Origin: Oligoflexia bacterium
Lineage (GTDB): Bacteria; Bdellovibrionota; UBA1018
Assembly: GCA_014378465.1 (NCBI GenBank)
Contig: JACMNQ010000057.1
Location: 198,103 to 262,102, forward strand
Reading direction: 5' to 3'
Length of the DNA stretch: 64,000 nucleotides
A program made the position numbers and the translations under genes. Positions 25,849-36,704 of the stretch are shown piece after piece (positions within the stretch are counted from its first letter, which is position 1; each line of letters starts with the position of its first letter). Below the pieces are notes generated by a model, which saw only the letters and a list, made by a program, of their open reading frames with translations, ran no database searches and had not been told where the DNA came from.

Positions 25849-28800
25849 ATGATGAAACTCAAAGCCCTTTTCAAATTCCTGCAGAGGACCCAAGCACTCC
25901 AAACGAGCTGGGTTCAACCCACCCTGCTCGGCCTGGCTTTGATGGGGTCAGGTGCGCTCGTCGGTTGCTCCGGCGGAGCCGGAAATAAGGAACTCGCTGA
26001 AGGCAATATCGGAGCTCGCCTCAAGATCGTCGCGGGCAACAATCAGATAGCGAACGCAAATCAGCTCTACAAAAGCGTGTTGAAGATCAGAGTGACCGAC
26101 TCCCTTCTCGGCACTCCCATTTCGAATGCGAAGGTTCAGTTCATTCAGACGTCAGGGCCGGCCGTCGTGATCCTCGTCCCCGTCGCTTATACCGATGAGC
26201 AGGGATTTGCCGCGACCCAGGTTCAGGCTCCCACTTCTTACGGACAGGCAGCCATCATCGAAGCTCAACTCGTCACGACCGCGACGAAAGCGATTTTCAC
26301 TCTCAGCACTGAGCAGACGGGGTCGGGTGCGAAGTACACCTTGTCTTCGACCAACACGGTCACTGTCGGAAACGCCGTACCCACGGTCCTGACTGAAACT
26401 GCCGGCCAAACTTTTGAGTTTTTCGTCTATGTCCGCGATGAGCAGGACAACATCGTGAGCACGGTCAATGAAACCCGCCTCCTCCAATGGAGTTTTCAGG
26501 CGACGGACAGCTGGGCAGGACAGTCCCCACAACTCTTTCTCGACAAGTCCACCTGGAGCTGCGCCTTCGTGAACGGAGTCTGCAGAACCGGCTACGCCCT
26601 GAATGAAGCGATCTCAAGCGCTTTCGGAGCCACCGGAAGCCGTTATTATCAATTCACGGATGCACACAACACGACCAAGGTCTGGGTAGGCGATGGACCC
26701 GCGGGCCTCAATGACGTTTTTGCCAAACCACTGGTCATCACCAAACAAGCTCCGTCAGCAGTCTATATCGCTGACAAAGTAGGAGGTCCTGACGGCATCG
26801 ACGGTGCCTACGGAAGCACCGACGGGACCGCCTCACCCGCTCAGATCGCTCAGGCCGCGGACAACTCAACGGCAATGCAGCCCAACTTCCCCAAGAAAGA
26901 TCCACTGACCCCTTTGATCGTCCCTCTGAACTCACTCTTCTCAACGGATGATCCGACCAAAAATTTTTACGGAGTTGCGGTGGATGCAGCCGGGAATTTT
27001 TGTCGTGATCTGGTCGCCGGTGACAACGTGGTGTGGACTCCCGGCGGATCAGATCCGGTCGTGGCTTATTTCGGCGCCACGCCCACTTCAGGCAACCCGA
27101 CCGGCCCCATGGTCCAGTACAATCCCAGCAAGAATGGCGCTGCGACCTTCATCGTGAGTGCAACTGGATTGACGACTCTCAATCGCCCGATCCTGGTCGA
27201 TACGGGCGCGCCGGCAAAAATCGCCTTGCCCTCGGTTCCCACTTCGATGTTCGCGGGAAATTACTTCTACATTCAGATGAAAGTGACGGATACCAAGGGA
27301 AACGTCATCACCCGACATGCCGACGATACCGGTGATTTCAGCGGGCTCTTCACGGTCAAGTATGACTGGTTGGAGGGTGAAGACCAGAATCCTATCGTCA
27401 GCAAAGGCTGCAGTCAGCTTGGACCATCAATCTCTGCGAGCTGCAACACCTACACGACCACTTTTTCATTCAACAGCGGCGTGGCTTTGTACACGACAGC
27501 CGCACTCCTGAATGATGCCACTTACGGTGTGCCGCTCGGTTCACCTCCCGGAACTCCTGCCCGAGGCAAGCCGCGTTTGAAAGTCCACATTGATCCGACC
27601 ACGGCTTTCCCAGGACCCACGGGTACGGGACTCGACGTCACGAGCCCAGTCATTGACGTGCTCGTTGGGCCTCCCGATCATCTCATGCTTTATGCCACCA
27701 ACACGGATACGAATTATGCTTACTGTTCAGCGTATCAACTCGTTTTGGATCCCACCGGCGCGGCCTGCCTCAGCTATCCGTCTGGCACCACGCCAATTGA
27801 TTATTATCTGAAAATTGAAGACCGCGGCGGAAACGTTCTCGGTGATCCCACTCCCCCTTTCACCATCAACGGCACGAATGCCTGGCTGAACAGTTGGTCT
27901 TACGTCAGCGGAAACAGAGTGCGCTTTTCGCCTGACCTGGCGGGTTCAGGAGGTATTGCGATCTCGAGTGGCGGAGTCAGCTTTTCAAAAAGTGGGCTCA
28001 CTCTCACCGGGATCCTGCATCACTACCGAATTAGCGTTCAGGACGATCTCGGTGATTTCCTCAATGTGCTCGATGCTCGTGGACATTATAAACTGATCGT
28101 TGAAGGACTGGATTCAAAGAACAATCTGGTCGCTCCAGGAATGCGCAGTCTGACCATCGGTTACAATTTTGGAAGCAATCCAAGCGCTTCATATAAAGGT
28201 ACGGCTGCGGTCAAGCCACCCGCTGCTCCCACCAATTACACCTTCATAGCCGGAAAGGTCGAAATACCGAATCTGGTCCTCGCAAACTCCTCGAGCCCTG
28301 TCACCATCACCGTCACGGACAGCACGGGTGATGCGCTCGTCATCATTCCCGGAAACCTCACTCCCAATCTCAAGGCCGGTCCTCCTGCCGAACTCAAGAT
28401 CCAGACCAACGTCGGTGCAACTGCCGCCACCGGAGGAGCTGCTGGAAATCAGGACTACACGAACACCCCGGTCACCATCAATACGGATTCTTCTCAGATC
28501 TACTACCTCAGTGTCTACGATTCGGAACTCAATTACATCAACACTGTGGTTCAAGGAAACTGGAGCTTCGTCAATTGGACAGGAGGAACCACACAGCCCA
28601 TTCTCAGCGGCAATCCGAACCAGAATGTCACTTTGAATCCCTGGAGCACTGGATCGGGCAAACTCCAAGCCACTTTCAACCCGGGTTCAGGTCCTCTCCT
28701 GATGGCTCAGACCGGGATCTACACCATTCAGGCGGGAACACTTTCTTCTTTGGGAGTGATTGCTCAAAATGGGGCCACCCAGCGTGCCGGCTCTCCCTTC

Positions 28801-31800
28801 TCCGTCACCGTGAGACTGCATGATTCGAAGTCCAATGTCCTGAATTACAACGGAACCCAGTCCGTCGTGATCGCAGTGACGAGCGACTCCCCGACATCTG
28901 CAAACTTCACGGGTACGGGCCCCATTTCGGGGACCTACAACTTCACCAACGGCGTGTTGACTGATGCAGCCCACGGGAACTTCACGCTCTACAATTCAGC
29001 AGCCACTCCGCGAATCACGTACACCATCGGAAGTACCTTCGGTTACATTGACATGAGCGGGATGTACAATGACAACTTTTCAAGGTTTGCGGTAAAAGCC
29101 GCCACGACCGGGATGAACGCCGGAACCGCCGATACTTACACGATTCTGGCGCTGGATGCCTGGGGAAATACTCAGACTACCAACCGAGGCGATGGTGGCC
29201 CCACCCTCCCGGTTGAGTTTGATTTCACAAGCGCCCTCGGTGGCCAGAATATCACGTCTGCCACGGGCTTCACGAGTCAGGTTCCCGCCACCATCAGTGG
29301 CACCGTTTCGAGCATTCATGGAAACCTGACCAATGGTCAGGCCAGCTTCGGCGTGACGGCAACCCAATCCGGTTACATGAATGGGCTGGCAAGGGCGTTT
29401 CCAGTGGCCGCTCCGGCGCCCGCTGCCAACACGGATACGATCACCGTGAACGCATTGACCACCATCAGCTCCGTAGTCTGGTCTCCAGCTCCTCAACCCA
29501 CCTATGTCGCGAGCACCAATGTTCCAGTGACCACTTTTGGTGTCAAGATTCTCGACTCTTTCGGCAACCCCGTCACGAATCCTCAGCCCTCCGTGACCGC
29601 GAGCCTGACCACCACCAGTGGCGGCCCGGGATCACCTTTCCCGAATCTCTCCAGCGACTACACGAATATTGGATTCAACAATGGGATAGCCAGTTTCTAC
29701 GGATTGACGACGAGCCGAATCGAAGACTACAGCCTCGGTGCCACCTTGAGTTCAGGGGGACTCGCTCCTCCCGCTTCGCCGTTCTCCGTAGTTCTGGGTA
29801 ACGCCACTCAAACCTATGTCAAGCTGCCGGGCCAGACCTTCACTTCGAACATTGGCACTCCCATCACCGGTACTCCCACTGTTCAGGCGGTCAATGTTCC
29901 GTTCAACGTCACGGTCTACGCGACCGACAGTTCCAACAATCTTCAGACCACCTATAGCGGCCCGGTCACCCTGGCTTCGAACAACGATTCCTACGCGCTC
30001 ATCAGTCCGGCTTCCACCAACTTCGTCAACGGAGTCGTCACTTTCAGCGTGACCAACCGCAAGGCCGGAGGCGCGGGCAATCCCAATGTCGCCGCGAATC
30101 GGACTCTCACTGCAAACGGATTGGGCACCAATATCACGAGCACCGGGTACGGAGTCACCACAGGCTCTCTCAGCCAATTGATCGTTCTTCTGCCTGGGCA
30201 GAACCTGAGCCCGGGAGCATCCACGCTGGCAGCCGCAAGCGCTGGATCCCCCACGGCTCAGACTGCTGGAGTGTCCACCTTTCCCGCTCGGGTTTACGGT
30301 GTCGACAGTTATTTCAACGTCGTCAACAATAACGCTGCGACTGTCACACTCGCTTCGACTGATCCTTATGCAACCTTCAACGGCTCCACGACTTCCCCAA
30401 CTTTGACCCTGACGAACGGGCTCGCAACTTTCAGCATCGTCAATTACAAGGCCAATTTCACCGAAGCCCCCGCATACGCCGCGAGTGCCCTGACCCCAGC
30501 TTCTCCGTCTCTCGGCGGGACGGTCACCAATAATGTTTCGACCAACTACACCGTCAACCCGGGTGCCGCCTCTCGTACCATTCTGGTTTCGACGGGACAA
30601 ACCTACACCCCTGGCGCGGCAACTTATGCGGCGGCAGTCACCTGGACCAATAACGCGATCAAATATCAAACCGCTGGCACACCCTTCAGCTCCGTTTTGA
30701 GAGTGGTCGACGCGTATTACAACACGGTTGTCAGCTACTCTTCGAGTGAGAGCGCATCGCTGACGACGAGCGATCCCAATGATGTCAATCCAGTTTCTCA
30801 AAATTTCGCTTCGGGCAAGATCACGTTCAACGCCACGAATATCACTTCAGATGCGACGGGGGCCCTGGCGAGTACCTTGATTCCAGTATTTTCAGCATCG
30901 ACGAACTCGTTGCTTCACGACACTCCGCTGGCTTATGAAGTCAAACCGGGCGCAGGTTACATGGCCATCGTGGTGCTCCCGGGTCAGACTTACCTTCACG
31001 GAAAGAACCCGAACGCCAATCCGGTCACGGCAGGGGCCATCACGGGCACGCCGACCTTCGTCACCAAACAGAACGTCGCCGGTTACAATTTCACCATCGA
31101 CGTCTATGCGGTCGACCAATGGTTCAATACGGTCACCGACAGCTCGACTTCGATCGCAGTGACCACGAGTGACACCGCCGACACGGAACCCGGCGCCAAT
31201 ATCCTGAGTGGGGGGCACCAGACCTACATCATCACAAACCGCACTGCCGGAACCAACGGAAACGGCGGAACTCTGGATCACACGATCGCCGTCGCGGCCA
31301 ACACTGCGGGGTATGCTCGTCCAACCTCAAGCCCTTACACGGTCCTTCACGACGTCGCTCATCATCTGACCTACTCCACTCAGCCGAGTGTCCAGGCAAT
31401 CCCGAGTCAGACCTTTTACACCATGCCCGTAGTCAAGGTTTACGACATTTACAACAATCTCGTGCTGACCGACGGTGCGGACGTTTACAGCGTCAACCAT
31501 GGTCCATTTACCCTCACCCTCGATCCAAAGTCGGCTTCAAGCTGTGCAAGTGCAGGCCCTGGGGCTTTTGCAAGCAACACGGCTATCAGTTCTGCCGGTG
31601 TGGCGACCTTCTCAGGTGTGAATGCCTCGACTGCTGGAACCTTCTACGTCAAAGCCAGTTCCGGAACTCTGGTGCTTGCCTGCTCCAGCGCAGTCCAGAC
31701 GGTTTCGCCCCCTCCCACGCTTTCTCCAAATCCGACGACCACGGTTGCGACTGGCAAATCGAAAACCTTCATCCTCACCAATGGCGTGCCCCCAGTGACT

Positions 31801-34635
31801 CTCGCCCTCGTGACCAACAACTCCGGTGCTCCAGCGCCTGGTACTACCGTCTACACGGCTGGCGCAACCGTCGGCGCAGTGGACACGGTTCGCGCCGTGG
31901 ACTTCCGCGGAAATTTTTCTCCGACGACGAACATCACCGTCATGCCGACTCTGACGATCAGTCCGACCGCAACGACGGTTGCCCAGACCAAAAACCGAAC
32001 CTTCACTTCGACAGGGGGTGTTGGCGGCAACGTGTACTCGGTTTTCACGAATGGATCTGGAACTGCAAGCTTCGCGAGCAACGTCTACGCGGCGGGTACG
32101 AATGCTGGACCAGGTACCAAAACTGATAGTGTCCGGGTAACGGACACGGATGGCAACTACGCAAGCGCGACCGTGACGGTCAACCCGAATTTGAGCGCAT
32201 CGACTGCGGCAGCCTCCCAGTTCGTCGTGATGACCGGCAGAACTCGCCAATTCAGCGGAATTTATGGTTCAGGCGCCGGTTACACCTACGCCGTGACGAC
32301 CAAAGCCTCAGGCAGCAATGCTGCCATTGATGCAACTGGACTCTACACTGCCGGAACGTCGGCCGGAACTTATCCACAGACCGACGTGGTCACCGTCACG
32401 GACAGCGATCTGAACACTTATATTTTCAATGTCACGGTCAACCCCGCCCTCGCGCTGACCATCAGCGGCAGCACGACGATGGCGGCTCATAGCACTGCGA
32501 CAGGAGCATCCCCTACCAACTTCCGGAGCTTCACTTCTGCAGGCGGAGTCGGAACCTACACCTTTGACTTCAGCACTCATGGAACCACTTCAACCTTTTC
32601 AGGCAGCGGGAATGCAACGGGCGGCGGAACCTCGACTTTCGTCGTCGGAAACAATTCGTCCGGCACCGATGTGGTGCGAGTCACCGATGCGGACGGAAAC
32701 ACGGCAGTGCAAAGTCTGACGATCCTGGCTCCGTTGACCATCGCGATGGCCGCGGGAAATCCGAGCACGATCGTTCTTGCCGCCAATACGAGCAACAGCC
32801 GAACTCTCGACGTCAACGGCGGCGCCGGTGGATACACTTTCAGTTATCCAAACCAGCCTTCGGGCGGCGTCTTCCCTTTCGGCACTCCTGGAACCAGCGG
32901 ACCGACCCAAGCTGTCTATCATGTGGGCGCCACCGCGGCAGGGACTGACCGAGTCAGAGTTCTGGACACGGACGGCAACTACGCGATCTTCGATATCGTG
33001 GTCTATCCTGCCCTGTCCCTGACGACCGGACAGTCGACGACAATCGCTCAGAAAAACACGGCAGCCAATACCTCTGCCGCAGCCACTCGAACCTTCACCG
33101 TGGTGGGCGGCGCTTCCGCTTTCACTTACAGCGTTCTGACCAACACTTCAGGTGGAGCCACCTTCACCGGCAGCGGCACCACGGGCACGTACACCGTCGG
33201 AAATTCCGCCACAGGTACCGACACGATCAAAGTCGTCGACTCGCAGCTCAATTACGCGACTTTCAACATGACGGTGGTCGCTCCTTTGACCATGACTTTG
33301 GACGCCACTCCCGCAACGCTCCCTGCTCAGGTCGCGGCCAGTGCAAATGTCAGCAACAAGCGTTACCTGACGGTGGCCGGTGGCATCGGAACCGTCTCCG
33401 CTTACACCTACAACTTCGCCACCACGGCTCCGACGGGATCCACTTTCGTCTACAACGCGGGTAAAGGCGAATTCACAGTCGGATCCGCTGCAGGAACGGC
33501 AAATGTGCGAGTCTCCGATGGAGAAAATTCGATCTATATCCCGATCACTGTCAATGCACCTCTGGCAGTCACGACCTCCAGCTCCACGGTCGGTGCATGG
33601 AATTCCAACGGTAGCGCTCCGACTCGGACTCTCACGGGTTCGGGCGGCGTCGGAACCCTGGCTTACACCCTCACTGCAAATCCTTCCGGTGCGACAATCA
33701 TCGGGGCCACATACACGGTGGGAACTTCGGCGGGGACTGATGTGGTCACTGTGACGGATCAGCAGGGAAATACGTCCACGCTCACCCTCACGGTCAACTC
33801 GCCTCTCACCATGACGCTCACTGGAGCGAGCACGATCGCGGCGGGAGCCAATGTGAGCGGCACTCGAGCTTTCAGCGCATCAGGCGGACGAGGCACTCTG
33901 ACTTATACTCGAGTCAATGCCCTCACTGGATCTTCAGTCAGTCCGACGACCGGCGCGAGCACCACCTATACTGTCGGCACGGGCACGGGCGCTGAGAACA
34001 TCCGGGTCACCGACCTGGACGGATCCACGGCCACGATTCTTCTGACGGTCAGTCCGGCAATGGTCTTCTCAAATGCCACGGTCGCTTACGATTCAGTCAA
34101 CGCCTTGAGCGCAACTGGCGGCGTCGGCGCCCTCACTTATGCTCTTCAGGCCGGCAGCGGCTCGATCACCGGCGGAACCAATTATACGGCACCCAATGTA
34201 GGCGGCGTGACCGGCACCGTTCGAGCGACAGATACCCAGGGCAACTACAAGGATGCAGTGTACACGATCACGGGCGCCAATCTGGTGATCAGTCCGACGA
34301 GCTTCAACTATGGAACTCTGAACGCCGACCAGTCCCAAACCTTCACGATCACCAACACTGGCAGTGCGAGCGGTGGCAGCAGCGTCATCTCCGTCACTCT
34401 GACCGAACCTGCCACTGAAACGAAATACACGAATACTGTAGGCTGCAACGGAACGCTTGCCGGTGGCGGAGCCTCCTGCACGTTCAGCGTCACCTTCCGA
34501 GGCACAACCAACAGCCCGGGCGGCACGGTCGTAGGGGGCGGAACACAGTATGACGGCACGATTTCGGTCAGCCGAACCAACACCACTCAAACAGCCCCGT
34601 CCGCAACTGTAACAGGGGTCGATTCAGCTCCGTGA
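25849..34635 (+). CDS. Giant Ig-repeat surface lipoprotein
   Basis: Encodes about 2,928 residues. From ATG 25849 (or 25852) the signal sequence ends in the lipobox ALVGC, with Cys 40 followed by SGG, so outer-membrane sorting is expected. Residues about 60-1950 contain many bacterial Ig-like (Big_1/filamin-type) modules with the recurring pattern VRVYDxxxNxV and GVATFS. Residues about 1950-2808 hold roughly ten shorter repeats of the form TYTVGTSAGTDVVTVTDxxGN. Residues 2810 to the end form an ASH-like choice-of-anchor D domain (SPTSFNYGTL, FTITNTGS, CNGTLAGGGASCTFSVTF). It is likely a long extracellular adhesin or stalk. The next gene follows after 15 nt and is probably co-transcribed. Confidence 0.88.
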   Translation: MMKLKALFKFLQRTQALQTSWVQPTLLGLALMGSGALVGCSGGAGNKELAEGNIGARLKIVAGNNQIANANQLYKSVLKIRVTDSLLGTPISNAKVQFIQTSGPAVVILVPVAYTDEQGFAATQVQAPTSYGQAAIIEAQLVTTATKAIFTLSTEQTGSGAKYTLSSTNTVTVGNAVPTVLTETAGQTFEFFVYVRDEQDNIVSTVNETRLLQWSFQATDSWAGQSPQLFLDKSTWSCAFVNGVCRTGYALNEAISSAFGATGSRYYQFTDAHNTTKVWVGDGPAGLNDVFAKPLVITKQAPSAVYIADKVGGPDGIDGAYGSTDGTASPAQIAQAADNSTAMQPNFPKKDPLTPLIVPLNSLFSTDDPTKNFYGVAVDAAGNFCRDLVAGDNVVWTPGGSDPVVAYFGATPTSGNPTGPMVQYNPSKNGAATFIVSATGLTTLNRPILVDTGAPAKIALPSVPTSMFAGNYFYIQMKVTDTKGNVITRHADDTGDFSGLFTVKYDWLEGEDQNPIVSKGCSQLGPSISASCNTYTTTFSFNSGVALYTTAALLNDATYGVPLGSPPGTPARGKPRLKVHIDPTTAFPGPTGTGLDVTSPVIDVLVGPPDHLMLYATNTDTNYAYCSAYQLVLDPTGAACLSYPSGTTPIDYYLKIEDRGGNVLGDPTPPFTINGTNAWLNSWSYVSGNRVRFSPDLAGSGGIAISSGGVSFSKSGLTLTGILHHYRISVQDDLGDFLNVLDARGHYKLIVEGLDSKNNLVAPGMRSLTIGYNFGSNPSASYKGTAAVKPPAAPTNYTFIAGKVEIPNLVLANSSSPVTITVTDSTGDALVIIPGNLTPNLKAGPPAELKIQTNVGATAATGGAAGNQDYTNTPVTINTDSSQIYYLSVYDSELNYINTVVQGNWSFVNWTGGTTQPILSGNPNQNVTLNPWSTGSGKLQATFNPGSGPLLMAQTGIYTIQAGTLSSLGVIAQNGATQRAGSPFSVTVRLHDSKSNVLNYNGTQSVVIAVTSDSPTSANFTGTGPISGTYNFTNGVLTDAAHGNFTLYNSAATPRITYTIGSTFGYIDMSGMYNDNFSRFAVKAATTGMNAGTADTYTILALDAWGNTQTTNRGDGGPTLPVEFDFTSALGGQNITSATGFTSQVPATISGTVSSIHGNLTNGQASFGVTATQSGYMNGLARAFPVAAPAPAANTDTITVNALTTISSVVWSPAPQPTYVASTNVPVTTFGVKILDSFGNPVTNPQPSVTASLTTTSGGPGSPFPNLSSDYTNIGFNNGIASFYGLTTSRIEDYSLGATLSSGGLAPPASPFSVVLGNATQTYVKLPGQTFTSNIGTPITGTPTVQAVNVPFNVTVYATDSSNNLQTTYSGPVTLASNNDSYALISPASTNFVNGVVTFSVTNRKAGGAGNPNVAANRTLTANGLGTNITSTGYGVTTGSLSQLIVLLPGQNLSPGASTLAAASAGSPTAQTAGVSTFPARVYGVDSYFNVVNNNAATVTLASTDPYATFNGSTTSPTLTLTNGLATFSIVNYKANFTEAPAYAASALTPASPSLGGTVTNNVSTNYTVNPGAASRTILVSTGQTYTPGAATYAAAVTWTNNAIKYQTAGTPFSSVLRVVDAYYNTVVSYSSSESASLTTSDPNDVNPVSQNFASGKITFNATNITSDATGALASTLIPVFSASTNSLLHDTPLAYEVKPGAGYMAIVVLPGQTYLHGKNPNANPVTAGAITGTPTFVTKQNVAGYNFTIDVYAVDQWFNTVTDSSTSIAVTTSDTADTEPGANILSGGHQTYIITNRTAGTNGNGGTLDHTIAVAANTAGYARPTSSPYTVLHDVAHHLTYSTQPSVQAIPSQTFYTMPVVKVYDIYNNLVLTDGADVYSVNHGPFTLTLDPKSASSCASAGPGAFASNTAISSAGVATFSGVNASTAGTFYVKASSGTLVLACSSAVQTVSPPPTLSPNPTTTVATGKSKTFILTNGVPPVTLALVTNNSGAPAPGTTVYTAGATVGAVDTVRAVDFRGNFSPTTNITVMPTLTISPTATTVAQTKNRTFTSTGGVGGNVYSVFTNGSGTASFASNVYAAGTNAGPGTKTDSVRVTDTDGNYASATVTVNPNLSASTAAASQFVVMTGRTRQFSGIYGSGAGYTYAVTTKASGSNAAIDATGLYTAGTSAGTYPQTDVVTVTDSDLNTYIFNVTVNPALALTISGSTTMAAHSTATGASPTNFRSFTSAGGVGTYTFDFSTHGTTSTFSGSGNATGGGTSTFVVGNNSSGTDVVRVTDADGNTAVQSLTILAPLTIAMAAGNPSTIVLAANTSNSRTLDVNGGAGGYTFSYPNQPSGGVFPFGTPGTSGPTQAVYHVGATAAGTDRVRVLDTDGNYAIFDIVVYPALSLTTGQSTTIAQKNTAANTSAAATRTFTVVGGASAFTYSVLTNTSGGATFTGSGTTGTYTVGNSATGTDTIKVVDSQLNYATFNMTVVAPLTMTLDATPATLPAQVAASANVSNKRYLTVAGGIGTVSAYTYNFATTAPTGSTFVYNAGKGEFTVGSAAGTANVRVSDGENSIYIPITVNAPLAVTTSSSTVGAWNSNGSAPTRTLTGSGGVGTLAYTLTANPSGATIIGATYTVGTSAGTDVVTVTDQQGNTSTLTLTVNSPLTMTLTGASTIAAGANVSGTRAFSASGGRGTLTYTRVNALTGSSVSPTTGASTTYTVGTGTGAENIRVTDLDGSTATILLTVSPAMVFSNATVAYDSVNALSATGGVGALTYALQAGSGSITGGTNYTAPNVGGVTGTVRATDTQGNYKDAVYTITGANLVISPTSFNYGTLNADQSQTFTITNTGSASGGSSVISVTLTEPATETKYTNTVGCNGTLAGGGASCTFSVTFRGTTNSPGGTVVGGGTQYDGTISVSRTNTTQTAPSATVTGVDSAP

Positions 34636-34650
34636 GGAGACGAGAACACT

Positions 34651-35586
34651 ATGAACAAAACACGATGGATTATTTTCGCCACCGGATTTTTACAGAGCAC
34701 CCTGCTTCTGGCGGGAGAACTCATTCTCAACCCGCAGACTCAACTGCCCTTCAACCTCCCCTCCACTCAAGACCCACGGCTGGTGACTGCCTGTGAGAAA
34801 TCCGGCAGAGAGTATGGACGCGGAGCCATCTTTCAAATGGACTCGCACTGTTTTCGCACTTTGCTCGATTCAGCTCCTGCATCAGCAATGAAGCAGAGCA
34901 GTGATGAAAAGCTCTTCGCCGTCGGTTCCAAAAATCTCATTTTCATTCGTCAGGCCGGCAAAAGCGGGTCACTTGAGAAGCATACGATCTCGGGCGCACA
35001 AGCCGGTCTCTCTGAAATTCGCGCTGTGAGTCTGGTCCCTGAAAACGGAGAAGTGGTCGTGCTGGATCACGGCAGCTCCAGCATCGCTTCCTTTCGATCC
35101 AGCCTGAGCGGCAACGTCGCGCCGGATCGGAGACTGGCCTCCGTCGATCTCGAACAGGCCGCTTCAATCGCAGTGGACGCTGCCGGCAACGAACTCTATG
35201 TGAGTTTTCCGGCTGAAGGAAAAATTCGGGTCTATAACCTCCTTGCCAACACGGGCTCCATCAACAAGGATCAGACCGTGACCGTACTCAGAGAGATCAA
35301 GGGTCCGCTGACCCAGCTCAGAAACCCCGTAGCCATGAGTTACTCCTCTGAAAACGGCGAACTCTATGTGGCAGACCGGGATTCGAATCAGATCCTGGTT
35401 TTCGACCGCAAGGCAAAAGACAATTCAGCGCCCGTTCGCACCATCGCGGGAAGTCATACCGGAATTCAGGGTCCAGTGGCCGTGGGCTATTCAGCAGGGA
35501 AAGACGAGATTCAGGTCATCACGGAGAGCGGCTCGGCTCTTCGTTTTTCGAGAACTTCAAAAGGGGACGCCCTCCCGGTCCAATGA
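34651..35586 (+). CDS. Secreted NHL-like beta-propeller protein
   Basis: Encodes 311 residues with a signal peptide ending near LLAG-EL. Repeats such as GNELYVSFPAEGKIRVYN, NGELYVADRDSNQILVFDR and GPVAVGYSAGKDEIQV are NHL/YVTN-type propeller blades. It lies 15 nt downstream of the giant lipoprotein gene in the same operon and may bind it or a ligand on the surface. It ends one base before the convergent HEAT-repeat gene. Confidence 0.78.
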   Translation: MNKTRWIIFATGFLQSTLLLAGELILNPQTQLPFNLPSTQDPRLVTACEKSGREYGRGAIFQMDSHCFRTLLDSAPASAMKQSSDEKLFAVGSKNLIFIRQAGKSGSLEKHTISGAQAGLSEIRAVSLVPENGEVVVLDHGSSSIASFRSSLSGNVAPDRRLASVDLEQAASIAVDAAGNELYVSFPAEGKIRVYNLLANTGSINKDQTVTVLREIKGPLTQLRNPVAMSYSSENGELYVADRDSNQILVFDRKAKDNSAPVRTIAGSHTGIQGPVAVGYSAGKDEIQVITESGSALRFSRTSKGDALPVQ

Positions 35587-35587
35587 G

Positions 35588-36631
35588 CTAATGAGCCGTC
35601 GGCTGGAGACAGGGATCGGCCTGATTGGAAGCTTTCAGCTGCACCAGCTTCTGAGTGAGAATGACCAACTCCTCTTTCGTGAGCTGATCGGAGTGACTCA
35701 TGCGCTCGAGAAACGTGACTGCCTCTTTTCCGGGCATGTAAGTCGGAGCGTTGATCGCCTCAGCAAGGATATTGCGATCGCGTTCTCCCGTGATGGCAGT
35801 CTCAAGGATCTGCCAGCGGGCTGCAGGACACGCGATGTGCACTGACTGAACCGCCGCCATGCGAAGCTGAGCGTTTGAATGCGTGGCCCATTTTCCGAGA
35901 TTCTCAACCATCCAGGGGTCGCGCAAGGCGGAGAGATGGCGAATCGCCGTGGAAGAAACCACTGAATCCAGGTCCTTCTTCAGCAGGTCCCGCAACATCT
36001 TGAGCACTCTTTCATCCTGAGGGGCAAGCGACATCACCTGGAGTGCCGCCGGAGCGGCGATCGATGCGTCTGCCTGGCTGAATTTCAAGAGCTGCTCCAG
36101 AGCCGTCTCTCGCGTCTGTGGATTGGTTGCGGACTCAACCAGACTCACCTGGATGGCCACCTTCTCCTCGGCACCGAGACCGTTTTGCTTCTCGGCGGAA
36201 CGCAGCAATTCTTCACGACCTGCGCCGGGGCGATGGCCAAGTCCATGAATGGCTTGCAGGCGCACCGCTTTTTCAGGATCTGCAAGCAACTGCTTGAGAG
36301 TCTTGAGAGAAATTTCATCGCCGAAATTTCCCAAGGCGTTGGCGGCTCCCTCGCGAACGAATGCGGACGGGCTGGTACTTCTCTTGATGGATTCCTGCTG
36401 CGCCAGCGGCTCTTGCATCTGCCCCAACCTGACCAGTGCCTGATAAACCTCGGCCTCCCCGGCAGGTGCACCCTTCAGAACATCGCGATCATGCTTCAAC
36501 ACTTCGTTGGTTTTCTCAACCTGAGTCTTCACGGAAGGTGGGCGAAAATCAGTACTGTACCTGTATCCGACATAGAGAGCGGAGGCCAGAAGCAGAATCA
36601 GGGCAACGATCGGAAGTTTTCGCTTGTGCAT
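35588..36631 (-). CDS. Membrane-anchored HEAT-repeat protein
   Basis: Encodes 347 residues. One N-terminal membrane segment (LPIVALILLLASALYVGYRY) is followed by helical repeats of about 30-35 residues: FVREGAANALGNFGDE, AVRLQAIHGLGHRP, VVSSTAIRHLSALRDP and QLRMAAVQSVHIACPA. This is the HEAT/PBS-lyase repeat pattern, a protein-protein interaction scaffold, probably exposed in the periplasm. It sits next to the motor operon on the same strand (73 nt after the beta-barrel gene) and may be its last member. Confidence 0.8.
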   Translation of the reverse strand: MHKRKLPIVALILLLASALYVGYRYSTDFRPPSVKTQVEKTNEVLKHDRDVLKGAPAGEAEVYQALVRLGQMQEPLAQQESIKRSTSPSAFVREGAANALGNFGDEISLKTLKQLLADPEKAVRLQAIHGLGHRPGAGREELLRSAEKQNGLGAEEKVAIQVSLVESATNPQTRETALEQLLKFSQADASIAAPAALQVMSLAPQDERVLKMLRDLLKKDLDSVVSSTAIRHLSALRDPWMVENLGKWATHSNAQLRMAAVQSVHIACPAARWQILETAITGERDRNILAEAINAPTYMPGKEAVTFLERMSHSDQLTKEELVILTQKLVQLKASNQADPCLQPTAH

Positions 36632-36704
36632 GATCAGAAAATATCACTTCTGATCCGAAAAAGAACGTCGGAATATTTTGCCGGTCCATCCTGAAAATGC
36701 CCGA

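Noticed and set aside
29752-30801. 349-residue open frame antisense to the giant lipoprotein gene, plus many shorter antisense frames from 28 to 34.6 kb
   Set aside because: Rich in Arg, Gly, Ser and Val with no recognisable domain; produced by the codon pattern of the repeat gene on the plus strand, which has a signal peptide and clear repeats.
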